Source: Pseudoteredinibacter isoporae (GTDB taxonomy: Bacteria > Pseudomonadota > Gammaproteobacteria > Pseudomonadales > Cellvibrionaceae). From it: a DNA stretch of 64,000 bases. The notes below the pieces were generated by a model. It was not told the origin of the DNA. It was given only the letters and a program-made list of their open reading frames with translations, and searched no databases. Where the stretch lies: positions 558,001 to 622,000 of the forward strand of contig NZ_JAAONY010000001.1 of the NCBI RefSeq assembly GCF_011602085.1, written 5' to 3'. Positions 28,741 through 37,296 of this stretch are shown here, piece by piece. A program made the translations under genes and the position numbers. Within the stretch, counting starts at the first letter, position 1. Every line of letters starts with the position of its first letter.

Positions 28741-29937
28741 TTACATATTCCGGCTTTCGAGATGATGCATATTCTGAGTGTCGAAGTTTCTCACCACAAA
28801 CGGGAGAACCGCTACGGCCAGAAAACAGGCGAAAGCGGCCACGGTGCCAATGTGGTTCAAACCAAAGTGGTCGTTAATAAAACCGCCCAGACTTGAACCC
28901 GCACCAAAACTGAAAATCTGTACACCGATAATTACCGCGGCGATTCGACCACTGGGATCTAAACGAGCACCTATACCCAGTAAATAAGGAATGAAAAAGG
29001 CCAGCATAAACTGGTAGGCCAGGATACCAAACGCAAACGCAGCTTCGGTCTCGGCGTGGGACAAGATAATACAGATAGCGCCCCAAGGCAGAAGACAGGC
29101 GATCAGAGGCACTAATTTACCGAACCTGACGGCCACCCAAGCGGCCAACAGTGCCCCCAGGAATTGACTGGCACTGGAAAGCGCATAGTACAAACCGATT
29201 TTATCGGCGCCCAGTTCAATGCTTTTGGCAAAGCGTTCGGAAAATGACCAGCTTGCTCCAAGCCCCATCATCAAAATAATTTCAATCGCAAAAAATACCG
29301 GTAAACCGCGTTGTAACAACAGCGCTAATTCAAAAGAACGGCTTTCCTCTTTGGAGGTTACGGAGGGTAAGAGTAAGATCAGCGGGAACAACAGGGTTAA
29401 AATTCCGGCGATCAATAAATAAAAACCTGCGCTCCCACTCCATTGAATCAGCGTTGGGCTAAGATAGTACAAGGCTGTGGTTATCAGGTAGATCAAGGCG
29501 TAAAGGTAACCGGCCACCTTTTCTGTTTCTTTAAATAACGAGGCAATAAGCCGTGAGGCGGTTGCATTGGCCAAACCATACCCTAATCCCGCGATGGCCC
29601 GGCAGGCAAACAGCCACTCGTATTCATTGCGCAACAGCATTAACAAATTGGCCAACAGGGCAAGGGAAAAGCCTAACAGAGCCATTTTCTTTAAATCGAG
29701 GCGAATAAGATTGAATGCCACCAGAAGAACGCCAAAACCCAGGCAGGTGGTTTCCACAGTGGCGAGTACGCCAGATTTTTGGGCACTCAATTCGTAGAAA
29801 TCCATCAGAATGGAAACTTGAAAAGGCATCATTAATAAACCAATGATGCTCAGTAGCTTGATTGCGGTTGTGGCTAGAAACGGTGCGGCAACGTTGTTTG
29901 AAACCGAACCATGAGTTGGCGCCACTGATAAAGACAT
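28741..29937 (-). CDS. MFS transporter (paralogue 3 of 3)
   Basis: From ATG 29937 (AGGAG upstream) the product is 398 residues with about twelve transmembrane helices. The open frame runs upstream to 30093 through an operator, so that longer start is rejected. FFIPYLLGIGARLDPSG parallels the MFS genes at 10370 and 14108. The TTATCTGTC-type operator at 30023 indicates shared TetR control. It is likely another inner-membrane step for the same family of substrates. Confidence 0.85.
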   Translation of the reverse strand: MSLSVAPTHGSVSNNVAAPFLATTAIKLLSIIGLLMMPFQVSILMDFYELSAQKSGVLATVETTCLGFGVLLVAFNLIRLDLKKMALLGFSLALLANLLMLLRNEYEWLFACRAIAGLGYGLANATASRLIASLFKETEKVAGYLYALIYLITTALYYLSPTLIQWSGSAGFYLLIAGILTLLFPLILLLPSVTSKEESRSFELALLLQRGLPVFFAIEIILMMGLGASWSFSERFAKSIELGADKIGLYYALSSASQFLGALLAAWVAVRFGKLVPLIACLLPWGAICIILSHAETEAAFAFGILAYQFMLAFFIPYLLGIGARLDPSGRIAAVIIGVQIFSFGAGSSLGGFINDHFGLNHIGTVAAFACFLAVAVLPFVVRNFDTQNMHHLESRNM

Positions 29938-30004
29938 GGGTATCACTCCTGCAAAACATTGACGTTTTGGGGCTATTGATTGGCTTCTAAGAGCCTTGTT
30001 TGTG

Positions 30005-30046
30005 AGAATAGGTATGATTACATTATCTGTCAATAGACAGATAATG
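30005..30046 (-). promoter_or_regulatory. Operator and promoter of MFS gene 3
   Basis: This is the longest copy of the operator: 11-bp perfect arms CATTATCTGTC and GACAGATAATG around AATA (30021-30046). On the minus strand TTGACA (30028-30033) lies inside it and TATTCT (30005-30010) is 17 bases on. The geometry is the same as at the TonB gene site. Confidence 0.8.
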
Positions 30047-30176
30047 TTTGAAGATACTTGAGGTTTATTCTTAAGGTATGGCGAACCTGACAAAAAATGC
30101 CGCCTCCCCGCTGCCAGGAAAAGACGGCCAAACAGTGTGTAAACTTGTGGGTAACTTATAAGATATTGATTAATAG

Positions 30177-31820
30177 TTACTTTCTATAAACTTCCACGCC
30201 ATCAAGAATGGTTGTTAGTACCTGTGTACCGCCAATATCGTTTTTGTCGATCTCAAATAAATTACGGTCCAGAATCACCATATTGGCGACCCTGCCGGCT
30301 TTGATTGACCCGAAATCCTGGCTTCGTGCGATGACTTTGGCGGGATTGGTGGTGAACATGGCCAAGGCTGAGTGCAGGTCAATCGCCTCATTGTTTGGAC
30401 GGGTAACGATGCCCTGGAGTGGTGGGAAAGGATTGAAGGATTCCACCACATTGTAATCTGAGCCTGCTGTCATCAAGGCGCCGTTGTCGAGCAAGGTTTT
30501 GAACTGGTAACCAACAGCCCCCATGGGGCCGGGCATGTGCCAGAAATAAGGTGACACTTCTGCAGCTGCTCTCAGACTTTTAAAGCGGCCCATGTCGGCA
30601 GGAGAAACATCGGACGTATGCACCACTTCATGCCAGATACCGCTATCGCCATTCGCCTTACGGGTTGCTTCAATTGCATTCAGGGCCACTCGAACAGAGC
30701 CCTCGCCTGCCGCATGCATTTTCAGACGAAGCCCTGCATGATCCCACTCAATCAGCTTTTTCCTTAGAAGATCTTGACTGATTTGTAGATTAGTTTCGTC
30801 AATTTCACCATGTTCATCGAGTGGTACATGAGTAGGTTTGGGAGGAACGGGCACGCCATCGACAAAGATTTTGATGCCCGCCGGGTTCAAATGTTGGCTG
30901 CGAAAGCTGTCTCGGTTGGCAATCATAGCTTCCTGTTTTTTCAACAAATTAGCTTGCTGGTGCGTCCAGCCCATATGGGCAAAGATGTATGGCATGTTAA
31001 TGGAATTCTGATCCATTCTTTGGAGGCGTTTCATGTCGGTATCGTCTAGAACCAGTGGATCTTGCAGGTTGGTAACGCCAACAGCCAGCAGGTCGGTAAA
31101 TAGTGTTTCTAAATGTTTTTCTATCACCGCTTCGGGATAAGGCGGGATGACGTTGTTGACCAATAGAGCGGCTCCTACCCCAATCATCAGACCGGTAGAC
31201 TTACCAGTTTCGGGATCGCGTAAGATTTTTCCGCCGTTAGGGTCTGGAGTAGCATTGCTTATACCAGCAGCTTCCAGCGCCTTGTCATTCACCAGAGCCA
31301 AGTGTTGGCTCAGTTCCTTGATCATGACGGGTGTATCTGGAAAAATTTCATTTACCAGGCGGTTATCAACGCCACCTTCGACCCAAAGCTCCAAGCCGTT
31401 AATGATTAACCACGAATAACCGGGCACCTGTTTACTTTTACAGTATTCCAAAATTTCCCGAAGTTGTGCGGGTTTAAACACGCCGGGATAACAATCAATT
31501 CTCGCCGATACATTTCGAGTATGGAAATGGGCATCGGTCATACCGGGTATTGCCATTTTACCTTGCAGGTCGATCCACTGTGTGTTTGGGCCGGTTTGAC
31601 TCATCAAATCCTGTTTTGATCCAACGGCCAGAAAGCGACCATCCTTAATGGCAACGGCTTCTGCCCAAGGCTGCTGCGCATCCATGGTGTAAAGCTTGCC
31701 ATTAAAATACACATTGTCTGCTTGTACAGATTCTTGCGGAGGGCTGCTTTGGCTACAGGCCGACAATAAAGACAGAGCCATTGCTGCGAAAGGCAGTCTG
31801 GATGTTTTAAAGAAATTCAT
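30177..31820 (-). CDS. Lipoprotein amidohydrolase (YtcJ-like, amidohydrolase 3 family)
   Basis: The product has 547 residues. The signal peptide ends in lipobox LLSAC with Cys22, so it is membrane-anchored and periplasmic. MTDAHFHTRNVS near residue 95 gives the HxH metal site. Later TMHAAGEGSVRVALNAIE-type text (LKMHAAGEGSVRVAL) and ALMTAGSDYNVV supply the other metal and catalytic residues, and NPAKVIARSQDFGSIKAGRVANMVILD is the family's end. It hydrolyses an amide or related bond. It follows the TonB receptor at 31852 by 31 bases and is probably co-transcribed, so it may cleave the receptor's substrate. Confidence 0.82.
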   Translation of the reverse strand: MNFFKTSRLPFAAMALSLLSACSQSSPPQESVQADNVYFNGKLYTMDAQQPWAEAVAIKDGRFLAVGSKQDLMSQTGPNTQWIDLQGKMAIPGMTDAHFHTRNVSARIDCYPGVFKPAQLREILEYCKSKQVPGYSWLIINGLELWVEGGVDNRLVNEIFPDTPVMIKELSQHLALVNDKALEAAGISNATPDPNGGKILRDPETGKSTGLMIGVGAALLVNNVIPPYPEAVIEKHLETLFTDLLAVGVTNLQDPLVLDDTDMKRLQRMDQNSINMPYIFAHMGWTHQQANLLKKQEAMIANRDSFRSQHLNPAGIKIFVDGVPVPPKPTHVPLDEHGEIDETNLQISQDLLRKKLIEWDHAGLRLKMHAAGEGSVRVALNAIEATRKANGDSGIWHEVVHTSDVSPADMGRFKSLRAAAEVSPYFWHMPGPMGAVGYQFKTLLDNGALMTAGSDYNVVESFNPFPPLQGIVTRPNNEAIDLHSALAMFTTNPAKVIARSQDFGSIKAGRVANMVILDRNLFEIDKNDIGGTQVLTTILDGVEVYRK

Positions 31821-31851
31821 GTTAACTCCAATTTAATTCCTGGGATAAAAC

Positions 31852-34017
31852 TTACATTCGATACTCAACCGACACACCATACATTCTCGGTGGACCATAA
31901 ATGCTCTCGCTTAAACCAATTGCGGAAACATCGAGGGCGTAAAGCCGGTATTCTTCATCGCTTAAATTGTTGATAAACAAAGAAACTGACCAGCGATTCC
32001 CGGGAAGCTTATAATTGGCGCGAGCATTGAATAGGGTGTAGGCCGGTTCCTGATCAATAGGTGAGTTAAGTACCGAAAATGAAAAGTTATCGCTGTGATT
32101 CCAATCGACTTGTACTGAGGCCTCGCCTTCCATGACGGGCCAGGCATAGCGGACCAAACCGTTCAAAGTAAAACGCGGTGCATTGGGAAGTTCACCGTCT
32201 TTTACCGTACCATTTGGAAAAACAACATCTTTAACGGTTGAATGCAGATACGATGCGCCCAGCAAAACATCCCAACCCTCGCTGGGTGAAAAGGCCAGCT
32301 CGATTTCACCACCGTAAGCATTAGCATCCAGGTTTTGAATCAAGGTAGTGCCTGTGGCGCCGAACAATGGGTCAGTAAAGAAGGCTTGATAATCTTTATA
32401 GTCGTAACGAAAAACCGCTGCATTCAGTCGACCCAGGCCCCCCAAAATGTCGGATTTAAAGCCAATTTCAAGGTTCAACAACTCTTCCTGATCGTGTGGG
32501 ATAACGCCCAATGGTGCATCACCTCGAATTTGAAAGTTACCGGCTTTATGGGTTTTGGTCGCACCGAAATACAACAAACTATCTTCTGATAGACGCCAAT
32601 CCAGTTGGGCTTTATAAGACCAGTTATTGAATTTGATCTTTTCATCCAAAGTGAGGTTAGTGATACCGTCTGCGGCAAAAGGGTCAAAGCCCTGATAGTC
32701 TATTTGTCTTTGGTCGCGGGTGTATCGGGCACCCAAAATAGCTGAAAGGTTTTCACTTAAGTCAAATTCCGTTTGTCCGTAAAGCGCGACCGAGCGAGTG
32801 TTTAAAACAGAGTTATTTTTTGCATTTTGAACCGCGAAACCATAGTCGGGAGCAAACCCCAATGGATGAAAGTCCAATTCAAACTGTGGGCTTAATCGAT
32901 TTTCAATGTCGAGATAGTAAATTCCAGCTTGCCAACGTTGATTTTCGCCTTCCTGTGACAGTTGAAATTCCTGAGAATACTGGGTTTGATCCTGCCGAGT
33001 TTCCACCGAGAGAAATGGATTCGGGCCTGAATCGCCATCTTCACGGTAATCCTTTTTGATGATATTCACATCGCTAATGGATACCAAACTAATGGATTCT
33101 GCTAATTGATAGCTAAGCTTCAAAGTACTGCCATTGATTTCCCGGTTAAAAAAACCAATATCGTCATAATCACCGGCATGTACGTCACCATCGCGATCTT
33201 CATAGCCTGTTGGGTCTGGGCCAGGCACGATAAAACCTAATCCATCGCTTCCGTTTACAGCGGCAGTATGTTGATAGCCATTGCCATTCGCATCATCTTT
33301 GGCGTGCTGAAGCTTCAGCAAAACGTCCAGTGAATCGGTGGGTTGCCAAGCCACTTGCAGCTTGAGGGAACGAGCATCAGTATCCCGTAAATTAGGGCCA
33401 ATGCGGTTTTTCAGTAAGCCGTCATTGCGATCGACCACCATGGCCAGGCGCGCTTGAATGTCGTCGCTCAAGCTACCGCCAATCGCGGATTCAACTCGCT
33501 TAGTCCCGTAGTTTCCGATAGTGCCATTGATATAAAAATCGAATTCATCACTAGGTGCATTGCTAACGTAGTGGAGTACACCGCCTGTGGCATTGCGGCC
33601 GAACAAGGTTCCCTGAGGGCCACGCAAAATTTCTACCCTTTGAATATCAAACAGTTGTGCGCTGGCTGCGCCCATGGAGCTGACATAGGCACCATCAACA
33701 AAAACGGCAACAGGGGCTTCATAACCATCGGCATAATCATTCTGGGAGACACCACGAATATTAAGCGTGGTAATGGTTGGGTGAAGCTGAGCCACGTTTA
33801 AACCGGGGGTTTGGGCCACAATATCTTCGGTTTTGGTGTAACCCAATTCAGCCAGCTGATCACCGCTGAATGCGGTAACCGCAAGACCGACATCCTGCAG
33901 GTTTTGTTCCCGTTTCTGGGCAGTAACAACAACTTCTTCAATGATAGAAGCGTGGCTGATTGTGCTGCAGCCCAACACACTGGCCGCTATGGCAACTGAA
34001 AGAATTTTCGGGCGCAT
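31852..34017 (-). CDS. TonB-dependent outer membrane receptor (paralogue B)
   Basis: The product has 721 residues with a signal peptide; ASIIEEVVVTAQKREQNLQD begins the mature part. The plug region RVEILRGPQGTLFGRNATGG and the C-terminal YGVSVEYRM parallel the receptor at 23401 throughout. The ribosome site AGAGGAAA precedes ATG 34017. It lacks the TTATCTGTC operator and instead faces an AraC gene, so it is likely under different control. It may import a related but distinct compound, with the amidohydrolase next to it as processing enzyme. Confidence 0.92.
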   Translation of the reverse strand: MRPKILSVAIAASVLGCSTISHASIIEEVVVTAQKREQNLQDVGLAVTAFSGDQLAELGYTKTEDIVAQTPGLNVAQLHPTITTLNIRGVSQNDYADGYEAPVAVFVDGAYVSSMGAASAQLFDIQRVEILRGPQGTLFGRNATGGVLHYVSNAPSDEFDFYINGTIGNYGTKRVESAIGGSLSDDIQARLAMVVDRNDGLLKNRIGPNLRDTDARSLKLQVAWQPTDSLDVLLKLQHAKDDANGNGYQHTAAVNGSDGLGFIVPGPDPTGYEDRDGDVHAGDYDDIGFFNREINGSTLKLSYQLAESISLVSISDVNIIKKDYREDGDSGPNPFLSVETRQDQTQYSQEFQLSQEGENQRWQAGIYYLDIENRLSPQFELDFHPLGFAPDYGFAVQNAKNNSVLNTRSVALYGQTEFDLSENLSAILGARYTRDQRQIDYQGFDPFAADGITNLTLDEKIKFNNWSYKAQLDWRLSEDSLLYFGATKTHKAGNFQIRGDAPLGVIPHDQEELLNLEIGFKSDILGGLGRLNAAVFRYDYKDYQAFFTDPLFGATGTTLIQNLDANAYGGEIELAFSPSEGWDVLLGASYLHSTVKDVVFPNGTVKDGELPNAPRFTLNGLVRYAWPVMEGEASVQVDWNHSDNFSFSVLNSPIDQEPAYTLFNARANYKLPGNRWSVSLFINNLSDEEYRLYALDVSAIGLSESIYGPPRMYGVSVEYRM

Positions 34018-34193
34018 CTATGGTTTCCTCTCTGTTTATTTTTATAGTGACTTGATGAACGAGTAGGAAAGTGATTTTAGTCAGGCCTCTTTTGCGGGTA
34101 TTTGCTCATATGAAAGTTTTTTTAGCATTTTGGACATTTCGCCCTAATTGCCGTAGATTCTCCTTTAGTCTGCTGCTCTTGATTATTAACAGA

Positions 34194-34218
34194 TGCAGTT
34201 AATATAGCGATACTGCAT
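34194..34218. promoter_or_regulatory. Inverted repeat between TonB receptor B and the AraC gene
   Basis: ATGCAGT (34194-34200) and ACTGCAT (34212-34218) are spaced 11 bases. It lies just before the AraC start in the divergent region with receptor B and is a possible operator for the AraC protein. Seven-bp arms make it only suggestive. Confidence 0.35.
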
Positions 34219-34234
34219 TTATCGAGTGATGCTT

Positions 34235-35269
34235 ATGGCGCCTGACAAAAAAGTACGTATTAACAAGCTCAATCTTGGTGACGGCGATTGTGGCATCAGT
34301 GAGATAATCGAACGTCTTAAACAATCAGATGAAGCACATACTCTGTTTGAAAACCCCAATAAATCATGGTTTGGGGCGAATGTGAGCATGTCTGATGTTG
34401 ATGGAGAAGGAGGATGGCAATGCTGCCAGTTCTCAGATGATTTCTTTGTTTTGATTGCCGATTTTCATTGCCGGGAAACGCGCTTTGATAGACAGCGTGG
34501 AGCCGGGATGCTCGATATCCATGTCAAATTAGAAGGCCATACCTGTTTTAATTTCGGTGGCAATCAAAGCCAGGAGTTGGTCGCACCTTGCCTAAGTGCG
34601 GGTACTCACCCCATAGGGCAGGATTTTGAATTGGAAATTCACCCAAAACGAGAAAGGTCGGTGACTTTTCATTTTAAACCCGAATACTTCTACCAAAACC
34701 TGGCACCTCAGATTCTCTCTATCCCGGAGAGTATTGCTCAGTTTATTTTTAATCACTCCATTCGGGTGAGTAACTACCTATTGCCCCTGAATGCTGACAT
34801 CATCAATGCGGCATCGGCCATATTATCAGCCAGGGAAAGGTTCAGTGATAAACTCTGGCTGAGTTATGTGCACAGTCGTAGTGAAGAACTGATCTGCTAT
34901 GTTATTGAAACCATTAGCAATATCAGTCATCTGGATGAAGAGAGTTATTCCGTACAGGATATTGACACTTTGATTCGAGCAAGAGATTTTATCGCTGATA
35001 ATTTCAGTGAAAACTTTACCATCATTGAGTTGGCCAGAGCTGTTGGTACGAATCAAACTTCACTCAAACAAAACTTTAAATCCATTTTCGGTGAAACACT
35101 GTTTGAGTATAAAACAAGGCTAAGGATGCAATGGGCTATGCAACTTATTCAACAAAAAGCGGCCTTATCCGATGTAGCCGAGCAAGTTGGTTATCAGCAG
35201 CAAGCCTCATTTTCTAGAGCCTTTAAAGCCTATTATGGTTTTAGTGCAAAGGATTGTCGCCCTGCTTAA
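34235..35269 (+). CDS. AraC-family transcriptional regulator
   Basis: From ATG 34235 (GAGTGA five bases upstream) the product is 344 residues; earlier GTG and ATG codons in frame are possible. The C-terminal 100 residues hold the two AraC helix-turn-helices: FTIIELARAVGTNQTSLKQNFKSIFGETLFEYKTRLRM and LSDVAEQVGYQQQASFSRAFKAYYGFSAKDCR. The N-terminal 230 residues are the sensing part and resemble the PchR-type layout, but this is not certain. It is divergent from TonB receptor B, 209 bases away, the usual layout of siderophore or nutrient receptors with their own activator. Confidence 0.87.
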   Translation: MAPDKKVRINKLNLGDGDCGISEIIERLKQSDEAHTLFENPNKSWFGANVSMSDVDGEGGWQCCQFSDDFFVLIADFHCRETRFDRQRGAGMLDIHVKLEGHTCFNFGGNQSQELVAPCLSAGTHPIGQDFELEIHPKRERSVTFHFKPEYFYQNLAPQILSIPESIAQFIFNHSIRVSNYLLPLNADIINAASAILSARERFSDKLWLSYVHSRSEELICYVIETISNISHLDEESYSVQDIDTLIRARDFIADNFSENFTIIELARAVGTNQTSLKQNFKSIFGETLFEYKTRLRMQWAMQLIQQKAALSDVAEQVGYQQQASFSRAFKAYYGFSAKDCRPA

Positions 35270-35277
35270 GCCAGTGG

Positions 35278-35988
35278 CTATGCATCGTCGTTGTACTGAT
35301 CATGTCGACGCAGCCAGGCCATTGGGCGTGGCAGTTCTGATTCATCCCGGCCCTTTGGTAGAATATCCATTAAGTGATAGGCGCCGTTCAACATATCCAG
35401 CCCACGAGAGTAGGTGGAATAGCTGTGGTAGATCTCACCATGTTCGCCTCGGCAAAACACACTGACACCGGGGAGTTCCCCGAGAATATTGGTTTGGCGA
35501 TAATTGTATTCGGCCTCGCCCGCTTCGATTTGTTCCTGGTTGAAAGACACATGGAAATCAAAATTGAAATCATTGTCTACAGAAGAATACCAGGGGAAGG
35601 TCCAAGCCATTCTTTCCCGGTAGGCTGAGAGTTTTTCATAGGGTGCGCGAGAAATTGCAACGAAGGCTGCGTCGCGATGGGCGAGGTGAATGGGAATGCC
35701 GTTAAAGTTATCGGCCCAGAAGGAACAACTGGGACAGCCCTCTTCCCAATCCGGGCCAAACATAAAGTGAAAAACAATCAATTGGCTGTGTTCACCAAAA
35801 AGATCATTTAAGGATCGAGTTCCCGTTTCGCCTTCAAACAGATACGGCTTGCTTACTTCCACCCAGGGTAATTCCCTGCGTTGTTGCGAGAGTTCGTCGC
35901 GCAGTTTATTAAATTCCTTTTCCTTGGCCAGGAGTTCTTTGCGGGCTTCAATCCATTGTTGTCGCGAGGTAAGGGGATGATTTGGCAT
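35278..35988 (-). CDS. DUF899 family thioredoxin-like protein
   Basis: From ATG 35988 (AGGAG upstream) the product is 236 residues. FHFMFGPDWEEGCPSCSFWADNF carries a CxxC (Cys85, Cys88) in a thioredoxin-like fold, the hallmark of DUF899. The function of the family is not known; a peroxiredoxin-like role has been proposed from its fold. It stands alone, converging on the AraC gene with 8 bases between stops and separated from the upstream esterase by a terminator. A leaderless longer frame to 36117 runs through that terminator and is rejected. Confidence 0.83.
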   Translation of the reverse strand: MPNHPLTSRQQWIEARKELLAKEKEFNKLRDELSQQRRELPWVEVSKPYLFEGETGTRSLNDLFGEHSQLIVFHFMFGPDWEEGCPSCSFWADNFNGIPIHLAHRDAAFVAISRAPYEKLSAYRERMAWTFPWYSSVDNDFNFDFHVSFNQEQIEAGEAEYNYRQTNILGELPGVSVFCRGEHGEIYHSYSTYSRGLDMLNGAYHLMDILPKGRDESELPRPMAWLRRHDQYNDDA

Positions 35989-36082
35989 GACATATCTCCT
36001 TGGGAAACAGCTGCTCCCTGAGCGGGAAGTGGCTGGAGCCGGTTGAACACCACTATAAACCAGGAAATTCAGGAGATAAAAC

Positions 36083-36107
36083 AAAAAAAGAGCGGCCAAG
36101 CCGCTCT
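36083..36107 (-). terminator. Rho-independent terminator of the TonB-esterase operon
   Basis: AGAGCGGC, loop CAA, GCCGCTCT, with seven A on the plus strand serving as the T-run on the minus strand. It lies 29 bases past the stop of the esterase gene at 36136. Confidence 0.92.
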
Positions 36108-36135
36108 CAAGTTGCAAGACTCTACAGGAGTGGAG

Positions 36136-37281
36136 TTAAGAATTGGGTAGAGTATTCAACCATTGGCGAATCTGGTCGATACTTTCTTCGGTGGCGCGCT
36201 CGGCGTCGTCAACCACACCGGTGTATTCCAGAAAGTTGTGAATCAGGCTTGGGTAATGCAGGTGTGTCACCTTTACGCCATAGCCGTTTAGCTTATCGGC
36301 TAACTGGCTGCCTTGATCCCGAATCGGGTCAAACCCCGCTGTCGCCACAACCGTGGGTGGCATGGCGTTAAGGGTGTGATAGTCAATGGGGTTTGCCCCT
36401 TGTTGTTCTTCAAGACTGGCATCGGCAACATAAGCCGCCAGGGCTGCTTCGATGACGTCTTCATCCAAACCGAATCCATTTTTATACAAATCGTAAGACG
36501 GGTAATCCATGGACACATCGGTGCTTGGATAAAACAGCAATTGCAACAGCGGTTTGCTTTGGCCATCAATAATTTGCTGATGGCTCACCGACAGCGCCAA
36601 ATTTCCCCCGGCACTGTCGCCGCCTACCAGAAGTTTTCCCGGCGAACCACCAAGCTCTTCGGCATGCTCTCTTACCCACTGGTATGCCGCCGCTGCGTCT
36701 TTATGGGCTGCCGGGAATGGATGCTCCGGGGCAAGTCTGTAGTTCACCGAGACAACTACAGCACCCAATCGATTGGCTATCAGTCTGGCCGCCGGGTCCA
36801 GTGCTTCAATACTGCCCATTAAAAAAGCACCGCCGTGAAAATACACCATGATAGGAACCGGCTCGCTTTGATTTACGGCGCTGTCCGGGGTGTAAATTCG
36901 AAGGCGCATTTCCCCATTGTCACCATCGGGAACCAAACGGTCTTCCACCTTAGCCATCGCGGCGGTAGACTTCGCCCGCAAAGGCCAGTAGATATCCACC
37001 ATCTTTCGAAGATACGCCATGGCTTCCGGGTTTTCGAGATAGTACTCAAAGGGTTCCTCTTCAGGATCGCCATGCAACTCCAATAGATATTGCAGTTTGG
37101 GGTGCAGGCTCTGTCCTTCACCTTCGATTGTGGGATTATCCAAAAGATTTTCAAACAAACCATTAGGCAAACCCAAATGCCAAACATAGAGCTTTTGTTG
37201 AACGGTGTCGTTGTTGGCAACAATACCCAGCGTGACGACCACCACTACAGCCATGATGGCGGTCAGTTTTAAAGCGCGCAT
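36136..37281 (-). CDS. HSL-family alpha/beta hydrolase (esterase), membrane-anchored or exported
   Basis: The product has 381 residues. Residues 6-22 (LTAIMAVVVVVTLGIVA) form an uncleaved anchor or signal. YFHGGAFLMG (148-156) is the oxyanion hole, GGDSAGGNLAL gives nucleophile Ser223, and GFDPIRD and LIHNFLEY supply Asp318 and His348, the catalytic triad of hormone-sensitive-lipase-like carboxylesterases. AGGAG precedes the ATG. It follows the TonB receptor at 37297 by 15 bases, so it likely hydrolyses an ester imported by that receptor in the periplasm. Confidence 0.87.
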   Translation of the reverse strand: MRALKLTAIMAVVVVVTLGIVANNDTVQQKLYVWHLGLPNGLFENLLDNPTIEGEGQSLHPKLQYLLELHGDPEEEPFEYYLENPEAMAYLRKMVDIYWPLRAKSTAAMAKVEDRLVPDGDNGEMRLRIYTPDSAVNQSEPVPIMVYFHGGAFLMGSIEALDPAARLIANRLGAVVVSVNYRLAPEHPFPAAHKDAAAAYQWVREHAEELGGSPGKLLVGGDSAGGNLALSVSHQQIIDGQSKPLLQLLFYPSTDVSMDYPSYDLYKNGFGLDEDVIEAALAAYVADASLEEQQGANPIDYHTLNAMPPTVVATAGFDPIRDQGSQLADKLNGYGVKVTHLHYPSLIHNFLEYTGVVDDAERATEESIDQIRQWLNTLPNS

Positions 37282-37296
37282 ATGAAAAACTCCTAT